From CAVVAL01 sp963740215 (GTDB lineage: Bacteria; Actinomycetota; Actinomycetes; Mycobacteriales; Cryptosporangiaceae), in assembly GCA_963740215.1 (NCBI GenBank), contig CAVUDJ010000019.1, positions 1,612,001 through 1,676,000 of the forward strand: a stretch of 64,000 bases of DNA. Direction: 5' to 3'. The translations under genes were made by a program, and so were the position numbers. Below, piece after piece: positions 19,002-28,031 of this stretch. How positions within the stretch are numbered: position 1 is the stretch's first letter; every line of letters starts with the position of its first letter. Below the pieces are notes generated by a model. That model searched no databases and had not been told where the DNA came from. It worked only from the letters and a program-made list of their open reading frames with translations.

Positions 19002-21041
19002 TCAGGCGCCGGCCGGGAGCTGCAGCGTGATCGCCCCGAAGATCGGCCGCTCGTACGCCGACCGTTCACCGGCATACCTCTGGCCGAACAGCGGCCCGGT
19101 AAGCAGCCCGCCCCTGCGGGTGCCCTCGGGGACGGTGATCGGCACGTCGGTGCCGGACGGTGCCAGGATCACGACCTTGCCGTCCTGGACGTACCCTCTG
19201 ACCTGGCCGGCGTTCAGCGCGGCACGCCACGCTCCCTCGCGCTGGAGCTGGGTGCCGATCGCGGACATCCGCTGGTTGACGATCGGGGTGTTGGCGGCGA
19301 ACGTCGCGCCGTACTCGGCGAGGACCGCGTCGAGCACCGGGTACAGGATCCGGTCCTCGGTGAGGTTCGACTGGTGCACGTAGTGCGGCCGCGGGTCGTT
19401 CGCGAGGATGTGCGACAGGGCGATCCGGGTCTCCTGCGGCACGATCCGCTCGGAGTAGCCCGTGTCCAGGTCGAGCGGGGCGATGCAGGTGGTGGTCGCC
19501 GGGTTGTCCTCGCAGATGCCGCTGCCGCCGTCGGCCCGGCTGGTGTAGATCCAGTTGTACTCATCGACCTCCTCCTCGACCGTGGCCACGTTGAAGAAGA
19601 CGTTCATCGGGTGCCGCGGCACGGTGAGCGCCGAGCCGATCCTGCGCTGCACCGGGTCGCGGGAGTTGTCGCTGCCGGCCCAGAGCACGCCGGTCTGGGT
19701 GAACGCGGGTGCGAGGTTGGGGTTGTCGGCCGGCTGCTGCGGGAGGATCCGCATGCCGGAGTGCTCGCCCGTGACCAGCTCGCCGGCCTGGATCGGGATG
19801 CCCCTGTTGCGCGCCCATGCCTTGTTCTGGTTGATCTGGTAGACGATGGCGGCCCGGGTCGTGTACTTGACCGCCCCCGTCACCGGGTCGGTGGCGCAGC
19901 GCCACGGGGACACCGTGTAGTCCTGGATGCAGCCCAGGTACGGGTGCTCGTACGTGTGGTTCGCCCACCGGAACTCGGCCTTGTTCGCGAGGAACGCCGT
20001 GGTCAGCGGGTCGCTGCCGGTGGCGGCCACGGCCTGGTCGCTGCCGCCGCCGTTGTAGAGCATGTCGAGCGTGAAGCCGGCCTGCCGCTGCCAGTCGACG
20101 GTGTGGGTCACGTCTTCCGGCGTCATCCGGATCTCGGGCGTGGTGACCGGCGGCCGGCCGGGGGTGGTGAGGCAGTCCTCGCCGGGGGTGCAGTTGTGCT
20201 CGACGCTCCAGCGGCTGTCCGGCAGGAAGATGTCGTCGACGTGCACCGCGAAGTAGTTGCGGTGGTAGCCGAGGTGGATGCCGCGGGTCAGCCAGGTGAT
20301 GATGCCGTGCGCCAGCAGCCGGAACTGCCGCTGGTACCGGTTGTAGCTGAAGGTCATCACCAGTTCGCTGCGGCCGTCGCGGGTGTAGACGCCGGCGAGC
20401 ACGCCGCTGCCGGTGCCGCCGGGTGCGGACGCGGTGAGATACGGCTCGAACGACGTGCCGGCGGTTGTGTCGTTCGGCAGCGGCTCGGCGAGGAAGCCGT
20501 AGCTCTCACTGACGTCGGCCGCGTTGTCCTCGAAGGCCACCGGCCCGCGCAGGTAGCGCATCGGCCCGGCGACGGCGCCGCTCGTGGCGGTGGCCGCGGT
20601 GCCGTCGAGCTCGCCGGAGTAGTGCGCGTAGTTCAGGCCGACGGCCGGATTGGCCCAGGTATAGGCGTCGAGCTGGCGGACCCCGAACTGCTTCTCGTAC
20701 GCGTGGAGCGCGGCCAGTTCGGCGGGGTCGGTGAACGGGTTCTCGTTCGGCAGCACCACGGCCTGGAACTTGCCGCGCGGCGCGCCGTTCACGGTGTCGG
20801 ACAGGTAGGCCGCGTTGATCACGGGCCGGCCGGCGCTGGTGAGGTCGATCGTGGTGTGCGGGACGCCCTCGGCAGCGAGCTGGGCGAGGATCGCCTCGGC
20901 AGCGGGTTGACGGTCGGTGACCACCAGGATCGCCAGGTCGAGTCGCGGACCGGCCGCCTGCGCGGCAGCGGGAGCGAAACCGAGGATTGCCGCGAGGCAA
21001 ACAACGGAAAGAACGGACGAGAATAAGCGAGAACGCCTCAC
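19002..21041 (-). CDS. Secreted CE18 (Agd3-like) polysaccharide deacetylase
   Basis: 679 residues with a signal peptide (VRRSRLFSSVLSVVCLAAILGFAPAAAQA). Residues 30-250 form an N-terminal domain matching the accessory/CBM87 region of Agd3. The deacetylase part shows NYFAVHVDDIF (residues 262-272, acidic motif) and NHTYEH (361-366, HxxxH metal ligands), then EHSGMRI, HPMNVFFNVA and HYVHQSNLTEDRIL. Agd3 of Aspergillus removes acetyl from galactosaminogalactan. Start is the GTG at 21041 with AGGAGATACT before it. It is the first gene of the minus-strand polysaccharide operon. The 160-base upstream gap holds nested palindromes around GGGACCGGTCCC. Confidence 0.82.
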   Translation of the reverse strand: MRRSRLFSSVLSVVCLAAILGFAPAAAQAAGPRLDLAILVVTDRQPAAEAILAQLAAEGVPHTTIDLTSAGRPVINAAYLSDTVNGAPRGKFQAVVLPNENPFTDPAELAALHAYEKQFGVRQLDAYTWANPAVGLNYAHYSGELDGTAATATSGAVAGPMRYLRGPVAFEDNAADVSESYGFLAEPLPNDTTAGTSFEPYLTASAPGGTGSGVLAGVYTRDGRSELVMTFSYNRYQRQFRLLAHGIITWLTRGIHLGYHRNYFAVHVDDIFLPDSRWSVEHNCTPGEDCLTTPGRPPVTTPEIRMTPEDVTHTVDWQRQAGFTLDMLYNGGGSDQAVAATGSDPLTTAFLANKAEFRWANHTYEHPYLGCIQDYTVSPWRCATDPVTGAVKYTTRAAIVYQINQNKAWARNRGIPIQAGELVTGEHSGMRILPQQPADNPNLAPAFTQTGVLWAGSDNSRDPVQRRIGSALTVPRHPMNVFFNVATVEEEVDEYNWIYTSRADGGSGICEDNPATTTCIAPLDLDTGYSERIVPQETRIALSHILANDPRPHYVHQSNLTEDRILYPVLDAVLAEYGATFAANTPIVNQRMSAIGTQLQREGAWRAALNAGQVRGYVQDGKVVILAPSGTDVPITVPEGTRRGGLLTGPLFGQRYAGERSAYERPIFGAITLQLPAGA

Positions 21042-21200
21042 AGTATCTCCTGATCGGGAGCCTCTGGCATTGCAGCACAGCTTAATCGCGCGATTCCGAA
21101 TTAGCGCTCGCGTTACCCTGAAACAAGGACCCATCTTTTGCCTGGGACCGGTCCCGGGACCCGGATTTGCAGGAACTTTGCGCAGGAGCCTGAACTACTG

Positions 21201-22025
21201 TTAACAGTGCTCACTTCGGTGAGCGGCCCCGGTAACGCCATCCGTGCCGCCCAGTCGCGGGCCGGCACAAAGCTGCCGCCAACGTACGATCGCCTGGTCC
21301 CGATTGTCGACCTTGAGACGTTTATAAACGTGGTGCACATGATTCTTCACGGTCTTTCCAGAGATGACCAGTCGCGCTGCGATCTCTTGATTCGTCAGGC
21401 CGCCGGCGATGAGCTCCATCACCTCGCGCTCGCGCGGTGTGAGCGTTTCGCGGGGCGCGGCGACCTCCTGACCCTCGCGGACCCGTCCGACGAGCGCCGC
21501 CGCGGCCGACGGCGAGAGGAACGACAACCCGCTCGCGGCGCCGCGCACCGCCTCGACGATCTGGCTCTGCTCGACCTGCCCGTACACCAGGTAACTGCTC
21601 GCGCCCGCCGTGACTGCGGTGACGACGGCGGACGGATCGTCCGCGTCCGCGAGGATGATGACGTTGGTAGCACTTTGGACCAACGGCACCATGTCCAGGC
21701 CCAGATCCCCCCCACGGACCCCCAACAGGAGCACGTCGGGCGCGAGCACCCTGGTCAGCATGGTGGCCTCGACGACGCCGCCGGCCTCCGCCACGACCTC
21801 CACCTCGGGCGCGGAGGCGAGCAGCGCCAGCAACCCGTAACGCAGGACGGCGTTCTCCTCGGCGACCACCACCCGAACCAGGCGCGAGCCCCGTTCGGCG
21901 CGCACCACCCCGCCCCGCGCCACCCCGCCGCGCGCCACCACGTCACGAACCGCCACGTCACGAACCGCCACGACAGGCGCCGCGCCCACCGAGCCTGCCG
22001 GTAATTCCCCCACCGTCGCGCCCAT
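21201..22025 (-). CDS. LuxR-family DNA-binding regulator with degenerate receiver domain
   Basis: 274 residues. C-terminal LuxR helix-turn-helix: LTPREREVMELIAGGLTNQEIAARLVISGKTVKNHVHHVYKRLKV. The N-terminal half folds like a receiver (VVVAEENAVLRYGLLALLASAP) but the phosphoacceptor segment reads PDVLLLGVRGGD, with Gly where Asp is expected, so ordinary phosphorylation is unlikely. An unusual Val/Arg-rich prefix (VRDVAVRDVVARGGVARGGVV) precedes it. Start is the ATG at 22025 with AGGGG upstream; a GTG two codons earlier is possible. The palindrome ACTGTTAACAGT overlaps its stop. It lies at the head of the exopolysaccharide operon and is the likely regulator of it. Confidence 0.85.
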   Translation of the reverse strand: MGATVGELPAGSVGAAPVVAVRDVAVRDVVARGGVARGGVVRAERGSRLVRVVVAEENAVLRYGLLALLASAPEVEVVAEAGGVVEATMLTRVLAPDVLLLGVRGGDLGLDMVPLVQSATNVIILADADDPSAVVTAVTAGASSYLVYGQVEQSQIVEAVRGAASGLSFLSPSAAAALVGRVREGQEVAAPRETLTPREREVMELIAGGLTNQEIAARLVISGKTVKNHVHHVYKRLKVDNRDQAIVRWRQLCAGPRLGGTDGVTGAAHRSEHC

Positions 22026-22590
22026 GCCCACCCCTCAGCACCCTTCCCCCGCGTGGGCCGGCGGGCAGTGGCCGTACCTCAGGTACGGCCTGCTGCCACG
22101 GTGTCCCCGCACCCCCCGTGCGGGTCGCCGGACGGACGTCCCCCGAGCCCGTCCCGGCACGCCCACGACTCTTTGCGGAGGCAAACATGCCGCCGTTACC
22201 GCGCGCCACGTACTCCGTGAGAATGGTGAAAGAATTGCAGGTGAACACGGTCTCGCAATAGGGCGCCGCGAAGTGGATTCCGCCCTGCTCAGGGCACGTG
22301 AATCAGGAATGATTCCAGTCACGCGCCGCCACCCCTGGACCGTAATGGATCGACCACGCATAGTGACGGGTGAGCCACGCGAAGGCACAGCATCTCCTCG
22401 AAAAAGGGAAGGTGGTGACAGATTCGGATCGGCATGGGCCGGCTCTATGACGAATGTCGATACGGAGTTTAGCTGGTCAAAGGGGCTTTCACCGCTTACG
22501 GCGATTTCCTGCCCGAACGGCCCCCCAGCTTCGGACACTTGGAGATCCGCGGCTCTGCCGACCCGCGGGAATCCGGGAGCCGGCGCGGGG
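22026..22590. other. Long leader/intergenic region upstream of the LuxR regulator
   Basis: 565 bases with no conserved gene. Close to the regulator start are two clean hairpins: arms GGCCGTACCT/AGGTACGGCC (22070-22090, one-base loop) and CCCGCAC/GTGCGGG (22106-22123). They would fold in the regulator's 5' leader or serve as operators. Further out is a very short ORF with a good ribosome site (22187-22261) and, at 22526-22580, a degenerate relative of element A. A 167-codon reverse frame across the region looks spurious. Confidence 0.5.
22187..22261 (+). CDS. Possible 24-residue small protein or leader peptide
   Basis: ATG at 22187 follows GGAGG with six-base spacing and opens a frame starting MPPLPRATYSVRMVK that stops at TAG 22261. 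It contains a TTA leucine codon, rare in high-GC actinobacteria. I recognise no family, and the only support is the ribosome site and AT-richer composition. Confidence 0.25.
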   Translation: MPPLPRATYSVRMVKELQVNTVSQ

Positions 22591-23403
22591 TCAGTACGAA
22601 GTGGGCTCGCCCAGCCGGGCCAGCAGCTCGACGATCTCCTCGGCGGCGCCGGGACGGGCCACCAGCGCCGACCCGCTGGTCAGCGTGTGCGGGGCGCCGG
22701 CGAGGTCGGTGACGACGCCGCCCGCCGCGCGTACCAGGCAGGCGCCGGCCGCCGTGTCCCACGCGTTGTTGCCGAAGCTGATCGCGGCGCTGAACAGCCC
22801 GGACGCCACCCACGCGAACTCCAGCGCCGACGCGCCGATCATCCGCACGCGCATCGCCGTGCGGGACACCTCACGCAGCACGGCGAGCCGGTACTCGGCG
22901 GGGTACCGGGCGTTGCCGAAGCCGACGTGTCCACAGGCGACGACGGTCGCGCCCAAGGCGTCGGGCCGAAGCGACGGCAGCTCGACGCCGTTGCGGCGCA
23001 CCGGACCGCCGGTCGTGGCGACGTACCGCTCGTCGAGCAGCGGGTGCCAGGTCAGGCCGGCCCGCGGCACGCCGTCGACCAGCAGCGCGAGGTTGATCGC
23101 CGTGAGCGGGATACGGTGCGAGTAGTTCGCGGTGCCGTCGATCGGGTCGAGCACCCAGAGCGGGCCGGTGTCGAGCGCCTCGCCGCCGTACTCCTCGCCG
23201 TGCACCGCGATACCGGTGCGCTCGGTCAGCGCGGCGGAGATGCGGCGCTCCAGCGCGAGGTCGACGGCGGTCGCGTAGTCGTTGACGCCCTTCGCCACCT
23301 CCTCGGCAGCGCCCAGCCCGGCGCGGAACTCCGGCTCGGCCTCGGTGAGGACACGCTCCGCCTCGACGCGGAGCAGCTCCACGTCGGCGGTCGCGAGGGT
23401 CAC
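22591..23403 (-). CDS. Inositol monophosphatase family phosphatase (HisN/SuhB-like)
   Basis: 270 residues. Metal-dependent sugar-phosphate phosphatase: HGEEYGG (first Glu ligands), VLDPIDGTANYSHRIPL (the family DPIDGT motif), and the second motif NNAWDTAAGACLVRAAGG. Actinobacterial members of this class can act as histidinol-phosphatase or inositol-monophosphatase; sequence alone does not decide. GTG start at 23403 overlaps the dapF stop by four bases, so the two are coupled. Confidence 0.88.
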   Translation of the reverse strand: MTLATADVELLRVEAERVLTEAEPEFRAGLGAAEEVAKGVNDYATAVDLALERRISAALTERTGIAVHGEEYGGEALDTGPLWVLDPIDGTANYSHRIPLTAINLALLVDGVPRAGLTWHPLLDERYVATTGGPVRRNGVELPSLRPDALGATVVACGHVGFGNARYPAEYRLAVLREVSRTAMRVRMIGASALEFAWVASGLFSAAISFGNNAWDTAAGACLVRAAGGVVTDLAGAPHTLTSGSALVARPGAAEEIVELLARLGEPTSY

Positions 23404-24236
23404 GCCGGGACCTCCGCACCGGCTCGTGCGGCGGCGAGCCAGGCTGGGTCCAGGACGCCCTCGGCGACGATGACCGCCGGCCCCGCGAGCAGGCTCGTCT
23501 CGGGCGTCACCGTGACCACCACCCGGCCGCCCGGCACGTCGACCGTGACCGTGCCCACGTCGCGCCCGGCCGACCGCAGCGCCACCGCGCCGACCGCGCT
23601 GGCGCCCGTGCCGCAGGAGCGGGTCTCCCCCACTCCGCGCTCGTACACCCGCATGCGAACGTGCAGGTCGGTGCCCGGTACCGGGTCGAGGGCGTTCACC
23701 AGCTCGACGTTGACGCCGTCCGGAAACGTGGCGGCGTCGACCTCGGGGGCGGCGCTCAGGTCGAGGTCGGCGACGGGCGTGGTCGTGCCGCAGACAAGGT
23801 GGGGGTTGCCCATCGACACCGCCACCCCTGCGTACGGAGTGCCGGTGAGCGTGGCGACCGACTCGCCGGTGAACACGGGCGGTCCCATGTCGACGACCAC
23901 GTCGCCCCCGGCCGGCACCGTGACGGTCTTCACCCCGGCTCGGGTGCCGATCGGCAGCGTGCCGGGCTCGGCCAGGCCGGAGTGCACCAGGTACCGCGCG
24001 AACACCCGGATGCCGTTGCCGCACATCTCGGCGATCGACCCGTCGGCATTGCGGTAGTCCATGAACCAGGTGCCGTCCACGCGGACCACCCGCAGGACGC
24101 CGTCGCCGCCGACGCCGGCCCGCCGGTCGCACAGGGCACGGACCAGGGCCACGTCGAGATCGAGGGCTCCGTCCGGATCGGGGAGCAGCACGAAGTCGTT
24201 CTCGGTGCCGTGGCCCTTCGCGAAACGGATCGTCAC
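23400..24236 (-). CDS. dapF: Diaminopimelate epimerase
   Basis: Interconverts LL- and meso-diaminopimelate for lysine and peptidoglycan synthesis. 278 residues with both catalytic cysteines: AEMCGNGIRVFARYL and ETRSCGTGASAVGAVAL. N-terminus VTIRFAKGHGTENDFVLLPD is typical. GTG start at 24236; an extension to 24287 is possible but has no family support. Confidence 0.96.
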   Translation of the reverse strand: MTIRFAKGHGTENDFVLLPDPDGALDLDVALVRALCDRRAGVGGDGVLRVVRVDGTWFMDYRNADGSIAEMCGNGIRVFARYLVHSGLAEPGTLPIGTRAGVKTVTVPAGGDVVVDMGPPVFTGESVATLTGTPYAGVAVSMGNPHLVCGTTTPVADLDLSAAPEVDAATFPDGVNVELVNALDPVPGTDLHVRMRVYERGVGETRSCGTGASAVGAVALRSAGRDVGTVTVDVPGGRVVVTVTPETSLLAGPAVIVAEGVLDPAWLAAARAGAEVPA

Positions 24237-24295
24237 GTCCTGAATCGTATCCGTACGCGCTGCGCAGCCTGGACCGCGCCCACACACGGCGGCCG

Positions 24296-24338
24296 TTGCG
24301 GTTCATTCGCGACCGTCACAGTCGCGAATGAACCGCAA
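24296..24338. terminator. Perfect 18-bp hairpin after ggt
   Basis: TTGCGGTTCATTCGCGAC at 24296-24313 pairs perfectly with GTCGCGAATGAACCGCAA at 24321-24338 around a 7-base loop. It lies 12 bases past the ggt stop and upstream of dapF. Confidence 0.8.
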
Positions 24339-24350
24339 TGACGGCGGCGG

Positions 24351-26160
24351 TCAGCCCGGGCGCACGACCCCGGCGGAGCCGCCACCGCGCCGCCACGGTT
24401 CGGCCGCGGCCACGAACCGCCCGTCCCTGCGCAACTCGATGCCCGTGGCCGCGCCGAGTTCGGCGATCTCGACGAACCGGTGCCCGAGCGCCTCCAGACC
24501 AGGCCGCGACGGTCCGGCGAGGAACAGCGGCTCGGCCTGCGTGGTGGCGCCGTTGCGCTGCGACGCCCGCGGCTCCGCCAGCGCGGTCGGCAGGTCCATG
24601 CCGCGCGAGAGCCGTCCGGCGAGGATCTGCAGGACGGTGGTGATGATCGTGGCGCCACCCGGCGAGCCGACGGCCAGCCGCGCGGTGCCGCCGTCCAGCA
24701 CGATCGTCGGCGACATGCTGCTGCGCGGGCGCTTCCCCGGACCGGGCAGGTTCGGGTCGACGACGCCTGGCGCCGGCGGGCCGAAGTTGAAGTCGGTCAG
24801 CTCGTTGTTCAGCAGGAACCCGCGGCCGGGGACGGTGATGCCGGAGCCGCCGGTCTGCTCGATCGTGAGCGTGTACGCCACCACATTGCCCCACCGGTCG
24901 GCGGCGGTGAGGTGGGTGGTGGAGAGGCCTTCGCGGACACCGTCGAGGCCGGCTGTCGCGGCGGCCGGGCAGGTCGAGTAGCTGCCGTCCGGCGAGCCGG
25001 GTGCCTGCGGCGCGGGAAGTACGGAGTCCGGCTTGATCAGGCACGCCCGCTCGCCCGCGAACCCGTCGGAGAGCAGCTCGCGCAGCGGCACGTCCACGAA
25101 GTCCGGGTCGCCGACGTAGCGGTTGCGGTCGGCGAAGCCGAGCTTGCTCGCCTCCAGGAAGTGGTGCAGGTACTGCACGGGGGTGGCACCGGCCAGGTCG
25201 CCGCGTTCGAGGATGTTCAGTGCCTCGCCGACGGTCGACCCGCCGGAGGACGGCGGAGCCATCCCATAGATGTCGAGACCGCGATAGGAGATGCGGGTCG
25301 GCGCGCGGAACGGCGCGTAGTAGGCGCGCAGGTCGGCGGCGGTGATCAGGCCGCGGACGGACGTTCCTGGTGGAGGCGGGGTCGACCGGCGGCCGCTGTG
25401 CGGTGCGCACGATGTCGGCGCCGAGCCGTCCGGTGTAGAGCGTGTCGACGCCGTGCCGGCCCAGCTCGTCGTAGGTGCGGGCGAGATCCGGGTTGCGGAC
25501 GGTGCTGCCCTCGACCGGCAGCTGGTCGTTCGGAAGGAACAGCCGGCGGCTCGCCGGGAAGTCGCGGAAGCGTGCCTCGTTGTCGGCGGTCTGCTGCACG
25601 TAGGTCCGGTCCGCGACGAACCCGCGCCGCGCCAGGTCGGCGGCCGGGGCGAGGGACTGGCGCAGCGAGCGCGTGCCCCACCGGTCGAGCGCGACCTGCC
25701 ATGTCATCGCCGTGCCCGGGACACCCACCGAGAGGCCGCTCGTGACCGCCTCCGGGAACGGGATCGGCACGCCGTTCTCCTGGAACACCGTCTCGGTGAA
25801 CGCGTTCGGCGCGGTCTCGCGGCCGTCGATCGTGAGCACGCGGCGAGTCTTGGCGTCGTAGTGGACGAAGAAGCCACCGCCGCCGATACCGGCCGAGTAC
25901 GGCTCGGTGACGCCGAGCGCGGCGGCCGTGGCCACCGCCGCATCGACCGCGTTGCCGCCGCGACGCAGCACCTCGACACCGATGCGGGTGGCGTCGACGT
26001 CCACGCTGGAGACCGCACCGCCGAACCCGACCATCGTCGGCACCTTCGGCAGCGGACGCTGGGCCTGCGCCAGCTGGGCCGGAGCTGCTTCGGCCGGAGC
26101 GACGAGCGCCCCCACGAGCAGCGGAACAGTGGCTAACCGGACAAGACGCGACCTTCTCAT
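24351..26160 (-). pseudogene. ggt: Gamma-glutamyltransferase (secreted), one apparent frameshift
   Basis: Cleaves gamma-glutamyl amides such as glutathione, probably outside the cell. Signal peptide LVRLATVPLLVGALVAPAEAAP; then MVGFGGAVSSVDVDATRIGVEVLRRGGNAVDAAVA and YSAGIGGGGFFVHYDAKT. After a frame change near 25355 come GLDIYGMAPPSSGGSTVGEALNILE, the autoproteolysis and nucleophile site GLSTTHLTAADRWGNVVAYT, and SPTIVLDGGTARLAVGSPGGATI. Start at 26160 has GGGAGGGG. About 603 residues if repaired. Confidence 0.92.
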
Positions 26161-26238
26161 GAGCCCCTCCCGAGGTATCGCGGTAACCCTCAATCTTCCG
26201 CAAACCACCGTGGGGCACCAGTTGAGCGCGCCGAGTCT

Positions 26239-26283
26239 CGGATTCTTGAGGGTTTTCGGCTCCGCCGAACCCTCAAGAATCCG
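26239..26283. repeat. Dispersed hairpin element A, copy 2 (after miaA)
   Basis: CGGATTCTTGAGGGTT pairs perfectly with AACCCTCAAGAATCCG, extended by an inner CGG/CCG step. It ends 16 bases past the miaA stop and upstream of ggt. Core shared with copies at 17448 and 61017. Confidence 0.8.
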
Positions 26284-26299
26284 AAAGTGGGCGAGCGGG

Positions 26300-27196
26300 T
26301 CAGAGGAACGCGAGCGCCGCGTCGACCAGGTCGGGGCGCGACGCGTCGAGCCACCGCACCCGATCGTCGCGCCGGAACCAGGACCGCTGCCGCCGCACGA
26401 ACCGCCGCGTCGCCTGCTGGGTGTGCGCCCGAGCGCCGCCTGCGTCCAGCTCGCCGTCGAAGTACCGCAGCACCTGGGCGTACCCGAGGGCGCGGGACGC
26501 CGTTGGCCCGTCGCGCAGCCCCACCTTCTCCAGCGCGCGCACCTCCTCCACCAGCCCGGCCGCCCACATGTGGTCGACCCGGACGTCGACGCGCTGGTCG
26601 AGGGCGTCCGTGTCGAGGTCGATCCCGATCTGGACGGCGTCGTAGAACGGCTCCGGCGACGGCAGGATCGCGGTGAACGGCCGCCCGGTGAGCGCGATGA
26701 CCTCCAGCGCCCGCACGATGCGGCGCCCGTTGCTCGGCAGGATCGCCGCGGCGGCGGCCGGGTCCAGCTGCGCGAGCCGGGCGTGGAGCGCGCCCGGGCC
26801 GACGGCTGCGAGGTCCGCCTCCAGGCCGGCGCGCGTCGACGGGTCGGTGCCGGGGAACTCCATGCGGTCGAGCACTGCGCGCACGTAGAGGCCGGACCCG
26901 CCGACCAGCACGGGCACCCGCCCGGCCGCGAGCAGCCCGTCGACGGTGGATCGGGCGAGCCGCTGGTACTCCGCGACGCTGGCCGCCTCGGTCACGTCCC
27001 AGATGTCGAGGAGATGGTGCCCGACCCCGCCACGCTCGTCGATGGTGAGCTTGGCCGTGCCGATGTCCATGCCGCGGTAGAGCTGCATCGAGTCGGTGTT
27101 GACCACCTCGCCGCCGAGCGCCTGTGCGAGCGCGATCCCGAGCGCCGACTTGCCGGTGGCGGTCGGGCCCACGAACGCGAGCGACCGCGGCGTCAC
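26300..27196 (-). CDS. miaA: tRNA dimethylallyltransferase MiaA
   Basis: Adds dimethylallyl to N6 of A37 in tRNAs reading UNN codons. 298 residues: P-loop VGPTATGKSALGIALA, VNTDSMQLYRGMDIGTAK, HHLLDIWDV, VLVGGSGLYVRAVLD and NGRRIVRALEVI. GTG start at 27196 overlaps the upstream gene stop by four bases. miaB lies about 7 kb away and acts on the product. Confidence 0.96.
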   Translation of the reverse strand: MTPRSLAFVGPTATGKSALGIALAQALGGEVVNTDSMQLYRGMDIGTAKLTIDERGGVGHHLLDIWDVTEAASVAEYQRLARSTVDGLLAAGRVPVLVGGSGLYVRAVLDRMEFPGTDPSTRAGLEADLAAVGPGALHARLAQLDPAAAAAILPSNGRRIVRALEVIALTGRPFTAILPSPEPFYDAVQIGIDLDTDALDQRVDVRVDHMWAAGLVEEVRALEKVGLRDGPTASRALGYAQVLRYFDGELDAGGARAHTQQATRRFVRRQRSWFRRDDRVRWLDASRPDLVDAALAFL

Positions 27197-27900
27197 GCCG
27201 GGGACCAGGTGGCGACGAAGTACCCGACGCCGTACGGCGCGCCGGAGTACAGCAGGTCGGCGTGCCACGCCTGCCCCTGGGCCGCGCCCGCGAGCACCTG
27301 CCACGGTGCCCGGCCCACCGCGCTCAGCTCGGTGGCGAGGGCGGGGTCGAGCGCGGCCAGCGCGGCCAGGTCGCCCTTGGCCAGGGCGGCGGCGACCTCC
27401 TCGTCGAACGGGACCGCGCGGTCGTCGACGTAGCCGGGCGAGCGTTCCTCGCGCCGGGCCGACCCGTCGCCCATGACGAGCAGCGCGGTACGGCCGGGGA
27501 AGGCCGCGATGCGGGCGCCGAGCTGGGCGCACTCGTCGGGCGTGGCCTGGTCGCGCACGACGCGGGCGTGCACCAGGCCGGCGTACCCCGCCTCGCGCAG
27601 CAGCCACACCCCTACCGTCACGGAGAGTGGCAGCGTCGCCACGCCCTGGCCAGGGCTGGCGCTCAACGAGACCTCCACCGGCACCCCGTAGCCTGCGAGC
27701 GAGCCGGTGGCACCGGGAGCGGCGGCGCCGGGAATCGGCCCGTTACCCACCACGACGACCTGATCAGCGATAGCGTCGTGGAGATGTCTCACCGCGCCCA
27801 GGCACGCCTGCCGCAGCTCGCCGGTCTCCTCCGCGGCGCCTGCCGCGATTCTCGGGACCAGCAACGGCGGATGCGGACACAAGGCGACGGCGGCGAGCAC
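27193..27900 (-). CDS. Class III extradiol dioxygenase-like (LigB/MEMO fold) protein
   Basis: 235 residues. Starts MLAAVALCPHPPLLVPRIAAG with the CPHPP motif typical of the actinobacterial LigB-like family found beside miaA. Also VVVVGNGP, ALLVMGDGSARREERSPGYVD and PFDEEVAAALAKGD. The ring-opening activity of true LigB has not been shown for this group, and its function is unknown. GTG start; stop overlaps the miaA start. Confidence 0.75.
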   Translation of the reverse strand: MLAAVALCPHPPLLVPRIAAGAAEETGELRQACLGAVRHLHDAIADQVVVVGNGPIPGAAAPGATGSLAGYGVPVEVSLSASPGQGVATLPLSVTVGVWLLREAGYAGLVHARVVRDQATPDECAQLGARIAAFPGRTALLVMGDGSARREERSPGYVDDRAVPFDEEVAAALAKGDLAALAALDPALATELSAVGRAPWQVLAGAAQGQAWHADLLYSGAPYGVGYFVATWSPA

Positions 27901-28031
27901 GCACAGAGAGTACGTGGCGGGGAGATTCCTTCGCGGGAATGGTCACGGTTCGGCTGCATCAGCTCCTCAGTGCATGCACGAACCTGTGACAATGCCCAGA
28001 GCACCCCAACGGGAACGGAACGAGGATGGTC

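Noticed and set aside
22100..22320. Possible c-di-GMP riboswitch before the exopolysaccharide regulator
   Set aside because: I looked for the conserved GEMM words because of the Pel-like cluster, but could not align the region to the consensus.
22035..22538. 167-codon reverse-strand frame
   Set aside because: No ribosome site, no motifs, and it covers regulatory hairpins and an A-like element.
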